Origin: Desulfuromusa sp.
Lineage (GTDB): Bacteria > Desulfobacterota > Desulfuromonadia > Desulfuromonadales > Geopsychrobacteraceae
Direction: 5' to 3'
DNA length: 9,889 nucleotides
Assembly: GCA_029934755.1 (NCBI GenBank)
Contig: JAOZLQ010000082.1
Location: 1-9,889 of the forward strand
Notes under the pieces: generated by a model
The model's database searches: none
Seen by the model: the letters and a program-made list of their open reading frames with translations, nothing else
What the model was told of the DNA's origin: nothing
Shown here: positions 1 to 5,498 of the stretch, piece by piece
Layout: the number at the start of each line of letters is the position of its first letter
How positions within the stretch are numbered: the stretch's first letter is position 1
Position numbers and translations under genes: made by a program

Positions 1-909
1 ACTGAATGTTAAGATCAGGTAGAGAAATGCGACGACAAACCAGATTTCAAAAACTGCAAAGGTGGAGGTGATAACTTCACGGCCACTTTTGGTCAGGTCG
101 GTGATGGCAATAACTGAAACCAACGATGAATCTTTGATCAGGCTGATAAACTGACCGGCAAGCGGTGGCAGGGTTCGTTTGAATGCTTGGGGCAGAATAA
201 TATAAACCATTGCTTGGGGAACATTCATCCCTAGTGAGCGAGCTGCTTCCATCTGTCCCTTAGGAATTGATTGAATTCCAGCACGAATAATCTCGGCGAC
301 ATAGGCACCGGCAAAAATACCCAAGGCAAAAATACCTGATGGGAGCCTGCCAATATTAAGAACTGTTCCGAGAAAGAAATAAAAGATAAAAAGCTGAACC
401 AGTAGAGGAGTTCCACGAATAATTTCAATATAAGTTATAGAAAGTTGTCGTAGAGTCAAATTCTGGGAGACACGGCATAAGCCGGTTACTACGCCGATAA
501 CCAACCCAATAATACTGGCGACCGCAGATATCCATAGCGTAACCCAGAGCCCTTTTACTAAAGGGCCTACTCTCCACTGTCGGATTGAACCGATCGTATC
601 ACCTTCCATGAGATATTCATCAATTTTTAGATTGGCGGTATCGGTATCAATAACATATGTGTCGGTTTCACCATTTATATCCAGAATGGTAACGACTGTT
701 GACTCACCGTTCTGATCAATTTTGGTAATATTACCATCGGTGGGTGCAGTTTTTACATCTTCATTATGATAAAAGAAATATTGGGGAACCCGGTTCCATC
801 GCCAGGTATAATCAATCCTGTTTGTCGCAACCCAGAGTCCAGCAACAATGCCTAAGAGAATTAATATTGTTAATGATCGCCAAAGCCAATTTTTTGTATA
901 AGTATTCAC
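1..909 (-). CDS. Polar amino acid ABC transporter permease (HisM/GlnP type), 3' end beyond window
   Basis: Inner-membrane subunit of a polar-amino-acid ABC importer; it should pair with the binding protein encoded just upstream and an ATPase expected beyond the left edge. I translated 303 codons with no stop before base 1. One N-terminal helix (residues about 11-28) is followed by a hydrophilic stretch of about 85 residues. The permease domain starts near W112-RVGPL, with helices at about 119-143, 165-185 and 190-206 and a final one at about 285-302. The ATPase-contacting EAA loop is clear: EIIRAGIQSIPKGQMEAARS at 206-225, followed by LG. The start chosen is GTG at 907-909 with a weak GAAAG upstream; a TTG at 931-933 is possible but has no ribosome site. 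The hydrophilic insert is beta-rich in appearance and lies where a periplasmic loop is expected. The family assignment is firm; the transported amino acid is not known. Confidence 0.9.
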   Translation of the reverse strand, partial: MNTYTKNWLWRSLTILILLGIVAGLWVATNRIDYTWRWNRVPQYFFYHNEDVKTAPTDGNITKIDQNGESTVVTILDINGETDTYVIDTDTANLKIDEYLMEGDTIGSIRQWRVGPLVKGLWVTLWISAVASIIGLVIGVVTGLCRVSQNLTLRQLSITYIEIIRGTPLLVQLFIFYFFLGTVLNIGRLPSGIFALGIFAGAYVAEIIRAGIQSIPKGQMEAARSLGMNVPQAMVYIILPQAFKRTLPPLAGQFISLIKDSSLVSVIAITDLTKSGREVITSTFAVFEIWFVVAFLYLILTFS

Positions 910-977
910 TTTATCGGAACTTTCTGTGAACAAAATTGAGTATATTAATCAATAAGCGTTCAAAGGTTAAACTCCAT

Positions 978-1015
978 AAAAAAAGCGGAGAATATGCAGA
1001 TGCCATATCCTCCGC
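978..1015 (-). terminator. Intrinsic terminator between binding-protein and permease genes
   Basis: Read on the minus strand, a 12-bp stem (1004-1015 with 985-996, one mismatch) closes a 7-base loop and is followed by seven U (978-984). It lies 13 bases after the binding-protein stop and about 70 bases before the permease start. Because both genes read the same way, it probably lets only part of transcription continue. That would fit the need for more binding protein than permease in such transporters. Confidence 0.75.
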
Positions 1016-1028
1016 CAAACAATTTTAC

Positions 1029-1832
1029 TTATTTTTGAATTTGTTTCAACCAGGCATCACTCTGGATCCATTTACCATAAATTTTATCATAGGTTCCATC
1101 ACTTCTGACCTGAGCCATGTAGTTGTTCAGCCAGTTCAGGAAATCGTGATTACCGCGACGAATTGCCCATCCTAGTGGCTCATAAGTGAACGGCTTATCG
1201 AGATAAACGAGTTTGCCTTCACTCTTTTGCTTGTAGGCAATTTCCATATAAGGGAGGTCATAAACAAAAGCATCAATCTTACCGTTAACCAGATCGGTGA
1301 TGCCTTCTGCTTCAGTATCAAAAGAAATATAATTACAATTAGGGATCAACCGTTTGGTTGCTTTTTCACCAGTGGTACCAAGCTTGGAACCAACTTTGTA
1401 ATTTTTGTTATTAAGATCTCTGTAATACTGAACATCATCGGCAATCTCTTTTTTGATCAGGATGGTCTGACCGATAACAATATAGGGATTGGCAAAATTG
1501 ACTTTCAGGTTTCTTTCTTGAGTAACAGTCATGCCGCTCATGATCATGTCATATTTTTTGGTCAGCAAAGCAGGAATAATACCATCCCAAGCGGTACTGA
1601 CCAGCTCAAGCTTAACCCCCATAGCCTTGGCAATTCCCTTGGCCATATCAACATCAAAACCGATAATTTCACCTTTTTGGTTGGTCATTTCAAAAGGCAT
1701 ATAGCCAGGCTCCATACCAACGCGCAACACACCACGATCCTGGATTTCATCCAAGGTATCTGCACTGACGATACCGGGAAGTACAACGCAAAGAGCCAAT
1801 AGACAAGCAAGTACAAGTTTTACATGTTTCAT
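1029..1832 (-). CDS. Periplasmic amino-acid-binding protein of ABC transporter (SBP_bac_3 family)
   Basis: This 267-residue protein is the extracytoplasmic solute-binding component that delivers a polar amino acid to the downstream permease. It has a Sec signal peptide: lysines at 2 and 5, a hydrophobic core 6-22 and probable cleavage after VSA (24/25). The cysteines at 10 and 15 do not make a good lipobox, so a soluble periplasmic protein is likelier than a lipoprotein. The mature part opens with the family pattern ...GVLRVGMEPGYMPFE. The conserved ligand residues of the family are recognisable: R107 in MTVTQERN, expected to bind the alpha-carboxylate, and D192 in AFVYDLP, expected to bind the alpha-amino group. 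A TTGEK segment (153-157) sits at the domain-2 ligand loop. The length is normal. A near-perfect ribosome site, AAGGAGGAG (1838-1846), is spaced 5 bases from the ATG. The specificity (histidine, arginine, glutamine or other) cannot be read from sequence. Confidence 0.93.
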   Translation of the reverse strand: MKHVKLVLACLLALCVVLPGIVSADTLDEIQDRGVLRVGMEPGYMPFEMTNQKGEIIGFDVDMAKGIAKAMGVKLELVSTAWDGIIPALLTKKYDMIMSGMTVTQERNLKVNFANPYIVIGQTILIKKEIADDVQYYRDLNNKNYKVGSKLGTTGEKATKRLIPNCNYISFDTEAEGITDLVNGKIDAFVYDLPYMEIAYKQKSEGKLVYLDKPFTYEPLGWAIRRGNHDFLNWLNNYMAQVRSDGTYDKIYGKWIQSDAWLKQIQK

Positions 1833-1867
1833 TGTTTCTCCTCCTTAATTAAATGTAGGAAAGCTGA

Positions 1868-1884
1868 GCCGATACTTTATCGGC
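1868..1884. other. Small perfect hairpin between zinc-ribbon and binding-protein genes
   Basis: GCCGATA (1868-1874) and TATCGGC (1878-1884) form a perfect 7-bp stem with a 3-base loop. On the minus strand no U-run follows, so it is not a standard terminator. It may be an mRNA processing or stability element between two co-directional genes. Confidence 0.35.
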
Positions 1885-1892
1885 GGGATAAT

Positions 1893-2057
1893 TTAATATG
1901 ATTTACCTTCGTCCAGAAGTTCACTGATGATCATGGGAATTTTGCATTTGGGACAGAGAGGCAGGTCATCAACAGGAAAATAGATAATTTCCGTGTAACG
2001 ACATTTGGGACAGATAATTTCGACCGGTTCTTTTTTTGAACGATCTGCCCGATCCAT
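1893..2057 (-). CDS. Small zinc-ribbon protein, 54 aa, function unknown
   Basis: I translated a 54-residue protein starting MDRADRSKKEP and ending LLDEGKSY. It carries two CPKC knuckles, C16/C19 and C35/C38, separated by 15 residues. This is a classic four-cysteine zinc-ribbon arrangement, so the protein should bind one zinc ion. The N-terminus is charged, there is no signal peptide or membrane segment, and it should be cytoplasmic. The start is supported by TAAGGAGA (2063-2070) about 6 bases upstream; another ATG at 2059-2061 in a different frame gives only about 30 codons and no motif. It reads in the same direction as the transporter genes and ends 60 bases before the binding protein, so it may be the first gene of that operon. 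I do not recognise a named family. Roles such as nucleic-acid contact or protein docking are possible, but nothing in the sequence decides between them. Confidence 0.8.
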   Translation of the reverse strand: MDRADRSKKEPVEIICPKCRYTEIIYFPVDDLPLCPKCKIPMIISELLDEGKSY

Positions 2058-2107
2058 CCATATCTCCTTAAAATCAATTAAAAAATCATTGTAATCACAG
2101 ATTGTTG

Positions 2108-2137
2108 CTTATACCATAGCGCCTTCGTCAGAAACAA
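2108..2137 (-). promoter_or_regulatory. Candidate sigma-70 promoter (extended -10) for zinc-ribbon/transporter operon
   Basis: On the minus strand TTGTTT (2132-2137) and TATAAG (2108-2113) are 18 bases apart. TGG directly precedes the -10 element, giving the extended -10 pattern TGnTATAAG. It ends about 50 bases before the zinc-ribbon start codon. Confidence 0.4.
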
Positions 2138-2145
2138 GAAATTAG

Positions 2146-2158
2146 CAAACATTGTTTG
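2146..2158. promoter_or_regulatory. Short palindrome in divergent intergenic region, possible operator
   Basis: CAAAC-ATT-GTTTG is a perfect inverted repeat of 5-bp arms. It lies between the divergent promoter regions of the transporter operon and the exporter gene. The arms are short, so it could be chance. Confidence 0.2.
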
Positions 2159-2171
2159 GATTTACATCCTT

Positions 2172-3077
2172 GTGAAAAATACCCATAAAATAAACAAGCA
2201 GCAATTATTTGCTGAATTGATACTAGCCTCTGTGACCTTATTCTGGGGAGCAACATTCCCTATTGTCAAAGATGCAATCACAGAAATGCCGGTATTGGCA
2301 TTCCTTTGGGTACGATTCGCCATTGCGGCTATCATCTTAGCCTTTTTGGCGGGAAGAGCTGGATTTGCAACCTTGGACCGTCGAGGGTGGACAATAGGAG
2401 TCTTGCTTGGGACGCTATTGGCACTTGCTTTTACTTTTCAGACCTTTGGTCTGGAGCGTACATCCTCTGCCAACGCCGGCTTTCTGACCGGTCTTGGGGT
2501 TATGTGGGTTCCTTTGTTAGCCGGCCCATTATTAAAAAAACCGGCTGCCCTAGGATCTAAAATCGGAGTAGGTTTTGCACTAATTGGTTTGTTTCTGTTG
2601 ACTTGGCATACCCCATGGTCAATTAATTTTGGTGATCTACTGGTTGTTATCTGTTCGATATTTATCGCTCTGCATATACTAGGGCTCGATGTTTTTACCA
2701 AGGGATACGATAGTAAGGCACTTACTTGCGTGCAAATCGGCACAGCAGCACTTCTCTATTTGATCGGCAGTCTACTCTTTGAACCTGTTTCTTGGCCACA
2801 GGAGTGGACCGGATCACTGATTTTTGCTTTTCTCATCACATCTGTCTTTGCAACCGTTTATGCATTTTGGGCAATGACAACTTTTCAAAACCGCACAACG
2901 CCAACCAGAGCAGCACTGATTTACACCCTTGAGCCTGTTTTTGCAGCATTATTTTCTATTTGGTTAGCAGGCGACAGACTGACGACAATAGGATGGTTTG
3001 GTGGAGTCCTAATTGTCTTCGGAATGATTTTTGCTGAAGCATGGCCTCTTCTTACTGCGACTAAGACCCCTCAATAA
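2172..3077 (+). CDS. EamA/DMT-superfamily transporter (10-helix permease)
   Basis: This 301-residue integral membrane protein belongs to the drug/metabolite transporter superfamily, whose characterised members often export amino acids or other metabolites. Two EamA repeats are visible. The first opens with LFWGATFPIVKD (about 23-34) and contains TSSANAGFLTGLGVMWVPLL (96-115). The second ends with TPTRAALIYTLEPVFAALFS (about 243-262). About ten hydrophobic helices are spread over the whole length, as expected for the family. The start is a GTG at 2172 with only a weak GGA about 10 bases upstream; the frame is open further upstream but has no better start, and the next Met is inside the first repeat. 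It is divergent from the amino-acid uptake operon, which may be coincidence or may reflect opposing transport roles. The family is sure; the substrate is unknown. Confidence 0.9.
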   Translation: MKNTHKINKQQLFAELILASVTLFWGATFPIVKDAITEMPVLAFLWVRFAIAAIILAFLAGRAGFATLDRRGWTIGVLLGTLLALAFTFQTFGLERTSSANAGFLTGLGVMWVPLLAGPLLKKPAALGSKIGVGFALIGLFLLTWHTPWSINFGDLLVVICSIFIALHILGLDVFTKGYDSKALTCVQIGTAALLYLIGSLLFEPVSWPQEWTGSLIFAFLITSVFATVYAFWAMTTFQNRTTPTRAALIYTLEPVFAALFSIWLAGDRLTTIGWFGGVLIVFGMIFAEAWPLLTATKTPQ

Positions 3078-3156
3078 TAATAAAATATTTTCTGCGATTT
3101 CAGGAAGATAGTTTTTTCTTGATGACGATAGGGTTTGAGGGATGAATACTTAGATA

Positions 3157-3198
3157 TTAATAAAGCCGCTTTTGGATGACCAAAAGCGGCTTTATTAA
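3157..3198. terminator. Perfect 19-bp hairpin, bidirectional terminator between convergent genes
   Basis: Bases 3157-3175 and 3180-3198 are exact reverse complements around the loop ATGA. A GC-rich core (AGCCGC/GCGGCT) is flanked by A- and T-rich ends that can act as U-rich tails in either direction. It lies 79 bases after the exporter stop and 21 bases after the convergent DUF2853 gene, so it should end both transcripts. Confidence 0.85.
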
Positions 3199-3219
3199 TC
3201 AGAAGCGAGTACACCGTCA

Positions 3220-3537
3220 TTATTCAAATAATGACAATTTTCCATATTTTTCAGCCAATAGATAATAAAAAGTGACCCGTGATTTATTGCGATTACTGGT
3301 TCCCAATTTTTCACAAACAGCATCGATAGCACTATCCAGTTCAGCATCGCTGTCAGTTAATGCGAGCTTCTTTTTTAGAAAGCTATTACGTACTGTTGCC
3401 AGTTCAGATTTTTGTGAGCAAGAAACCATAGAAGCGTCTTTGCTTTTCAAGGCGATGCCACAATGTTTTACGACACCTGCGACGGCTGCTTCGCTAACAC
3501 CTGAAGCATATTTTTTAACATCATCTACATAGTCCAT
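3220..3537 (-). CDS. DUF2853 family protein, 105 aa
   Basis: A small soluble protein starting MDYVDDVKKYASG and ending KYGKLSLFE. It resembles the DUF2853 family, recognised by a middle part rich in VSCS..SEL..VR..FL.KKL, then DSDAELD.AI..VCEKL and the C-terminal motif KSRVTFYYLLAEKYGKL. The family has no established function that I know of. It is predicted mostly helical, with no signal peptide or membrane segment. I prefer the Met at 3535-3537 because AAGGGA lies about 7 bases upstream and the family match begins here; a 21-residue extension to 3600 is open but hydrophobic and unlike the family. The gene converges with the exporter and diverges from the DUF2780 gene. Its own promoter is not clear: a TATAGT at 3589-3594 (minus strand) has no well-spaced -35. 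Confidence 0.85.
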   Translation of the reverse strand: MDYVDDVKKYASGVSEAAVAGVVKHCGIALKSKDASMVSCSQKSELATVRNSFLKKKLALTDSDAELDSAIDAVCEKLGTSNRNKSRVTFYYLLAEKYGKLSLFE

Positions 3538-3667
3538 ATTTTTTCCCTTAATTTTGACCGTTAAAAGATATAGAACCAAATTAGTCAGACTATACAACAT
3601 GATTTAAGCATTTGTTGCAAGACAAAATCTCATGAAATGTGTAGATTTATGTGGAATTAGGTGCGAC

Positions 3668-3695
3668 TTGCTATTTTTTTCATTAATGCTAGACT
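3668..3695 (+). promoter_or_regulatory. Candidate promoter for the DUF2780 gene
   Basis: TTGCTA (3668-3673) and TAGACT (3690-3695) are separated by 16 bases, about 65 bases before the start codon. The predicted 5' leader contains a weak hairpin (TGGTTT with AAACCA near 3717-3732). The rest of the 222-base divergent gap shows no other convincing signal. Confidence 0.35.
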
Positions 3696-3759
3696 TCACC
3701 AGCAATAAAGAGGACTGGTTTAGAAAAACCACTAAACGACTATAAAAAGGGGATTAAAA

Positions 3760-4137
3760 ATGGAACTGTTAAGTATGTTGACTTCCCAGTTGGGAATTTC
3801 TGAAGAACAAGCCGTGGGTGGAACAGGAATGCTCATGGGGATGGCAAAAGAAAAATTGGGTGGGGACTTTACTCAGATCTCTGACGCAATACCAGAAGTC
3901 TCCGGACTGATTGATCAGGCACCAAGCGCCGGTGGTGGTTTGATGGGAGCTATTGGTGGTCTTGCTAGCGGATTAGGTGGCGGTAAAGTTGGAAGCTTGC
4001 TCAGCTTGGGTAGTGGGTTTTCAAAGTTAGGGATGGATGCCGGTATGATCACCAAGTTTGTACCCGTTATCCTCGGATTTGTAAAAGGTAAGGCAGGTTC
4101 GGGAGCTATGGATTTATTGTCCAAAGCCCTGAAGTAA
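3760..4137 (+). CDS. DUF2780 family glycine-rich protein, 125 aa
   Basis: A 125-residue protein with no signal peptide. The N-terminal third (MELLSMLTSQLGISEEQAVG) looks helical and is followed by MGMAKEKLGGDF. A glycine-rich centre (about 57-90, with repeated GGL/GLGGG/SLGSG blocks) leads to FSKLGMDAGMITKFVPVILG (about 87-106) and a short C-terminal helix. This order matches my memory of the DUF2780 family, which has no well-established biochemical role. The start has a good AAGGGGA about 5 bases upstream. The gene is monocistronic: its own candidate promoter lies upstream and a strong terminator follows. Family assignment rests on pattern memory; function is unassigned. Confidence 0.8.
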   Translation: MELLSMLTSQLGISEEQAVGGTGMLMGMAKEKLGGDFTQISDAIPEVSGLIDQAPSAGGGLMGAIGGLASGLGGGKVGSLLSLGSGFSKLGMDAGMITKFVPVILGFVKGKAGSGAMDLLSKALK

Positions 4138-4159
4138 TTTATTCGTATGGTTTGACTTC

Positions 4160-4195
4160 GAGCACAAAGGCCATCAGTGTCTTTGTGCTCTTTTT
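4160..4195 (+). terminator. Intrinsic terminator after the DUF2780 gene
   Basis: GAGCACAAAG (4160-4169) pairs perfectly with CTTTGTGCTC (4181-4190) across an 11-base loop and is followed by five T. It lies 22 bases after the stop codon and separates this gene from the receptor-like gene. Confidence 0.88.
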
Positions 4196-4241
4196 ATGCT
4201 ATTTATTCCGACAATGACAGAGACAATCGAATATTCTAAAA

Positions 4242-5321
4242 ATGATGAATAGAGCTATTTTTATTTTTCTGATTTCCGTTACCTTTTTCTCGTCAGCCGC
4301 CGCATTGGCAAGTGATGAATTGATCGTAGGTACGATTGAAAGACCTCCTTTCATGTTTCAATCTGGAGATCATCTGTCTGGTTTTTCAGTGGAATTATGG
4401 GATCAGATAGCCAGTGAAATTCCGGTGACATATCGTTGGAAACCTTATCAGCAATTTTCAAACCTGATCAATGACACAGTTGACGGCAAAAATAACCTTG
4501 CTATAGCAAACATCTCGATTACCTCGGAGCGTGAGAAACGGGCAGATTTCTCCCAACCTATCTTTGAATCAGGAATGGCGATTGCCGTTAAGAAAGGGAA
4601 GGGTAGCTCTTTTTTAAACCTGCTGTGGGAATCAGGTTTTCTTTTTTTCATTGTTGGTGCTTTTGCCACCTTGTTGTTTATTGCGCATATTCTCTGGTTT
4701 TTTGAACGTAACGTTGTTGATGCACGGCACGATTACTTTCGGGATGATTATTTTGGTGGAATCTGGGATGCCTTCTGGTGGGCCTTCATTATTATGACAA
4801 TGGGTGGCTTTGAAAATGAGGTTCCACACAAGAAAATCAGTCGGGCTCTGGCAATGGTCTGGATTATTGTCAGCCTGTTCTTCATCTCTACTTTGACCGC
4901 TAAAATCACCACCGCCCTGACCGTTGCGGAGCTGCAAACCGGGATAGAGAGTTACCGGGATCTTTCGGGAAAGCGGGTTGGTGTTACGGTCGATTCATCC
5001 CATCAGAAATTTTTGGAAAGCCATGGTATCCGCACCCGTGGGTATGAATCTTTGGAACAGCTCTATACCGATCTCAACAATGAGAATATCGATGCAATTG
5101 TCGCAGATTTGCCTATTCTTTCATATTATGCCAGTCATGAAGGTGCGGGTTGGTTAATAATAGCCGGTGAACCCTTTAATCTTGAATCTTTTGGGATACT
5201 CTTTCCTGAAGAATCTGTTCTTATTGAAGATATTAATATTGCTTTACTCAAAATCAAGGAAAACGGAACATACCTAAAAATCCTCAATAAGTACTTTGTG
5301 AGCAACGTTAGTTTCAATTGA
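4242..5321 (+). CDS. Prokaryotic ionotropic-glutamate-receptor-like protein (binding domain with inserted two-helix pore)
   Basis: This 359-residue protein has the layout of GluR0-type receptors: signal peptide (1-23, cleavage near ALA/S), binding lobe S1 (about 25-118), helix M1 (about 131-154), pore loop (about 170-195), helix M2 (about 199-222) and lobe S2 (about 230-355). The ligand residues of SBP_bac_3-type domains are visible: R97 in ISITSEREKR and D289 in AIVADLP. This predicts an amino acid ligand bound outside the inner membrane. The pore region, WDAFWWAFIIMTMGGFENEV (175-194), aligns with the filter loop of potassium-channel-like receptors, but TMGGFE (186-191) stands where TVGYGD is expected. 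M2 ends in STLTAKITTALTV, resembling the SYTANLAAFLTV gate of animal receptors. It has no good ribosome site and starts at ATGATG. A family of such proteins is annotated only as substrate-binding; channel activity is inferred. Confidence 0.82.
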   Translation: MMNRAIFIFLISVTFFSSAAALASDELIVGTIERPPFMFQSGDHLSGFSVELWDQIASEIPVTYRWKPYQQFSNLINDTVDGKNNLAIANISITSEREKRADFSQPIFESGMAIAVKKGKGSSFLNLLWESGFLFFIVGAFATLLFIAHILWFFERNVVDARHDYFRDDYFGGIWDAFWWAFIIMTMGGFENEVPHKKISRALAMVWIIVSLFFISTLTAKITTALTVAELQTGIESYRDLSGKRVGVTVDSSHQKFLESHGIRTRGYESLEQLYTDLNNENIDAIVADLPILSYYASHEGAGWLIIAGEPFNLESFGILFPEESVLIEDINIALLKIKENGTYLKILNKYFVSNVSFN

Positions 5322-5498
5322 TGAACAATTATGTTGTTCAGCCTTTCCTTTTGGCAGCGTTTTTGCCGTTTACTCCATTATACTTTAGGTCTTTATCCTT
5401 TACAAAACAGGGCAATCCGGCCTATTGTCTGCGGTTATTTACTTGGACAAAAAACTCGACATCAAACAAAGTTAAACCATAAGAAGAACAGAGATTTA

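Noticed and set aside
1227..1802. 191-codon plus-strand frame opposite the binding protein
   Set aside because: It is the complement of a well-supported gene, has no domain pattern, and the minus-strand gene has a signal peptide and strong ribosome site.
3538..3600. 21-residue extension of the DUF2853 protein
   Set aside because: The family match begins at the inner Met, which has AAGGGA upstream; the extension has no ribosome site.
5321..5482. 53-aa reading frame starting in the TGATG overlap with the receptor-like gene
   Set aside because: It has no ribosome site and no recognisable motif, and it is one of three frames in an intergenic leader; overlap alone is too weak.
5331..5498. 56-codon in-frame N-terminal extension of lepA
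   Set aside because: Its residues do not resemble LepA, the length without it is exactly the family length, and an AGAGA ribosome site precedes the ATG at 5499.
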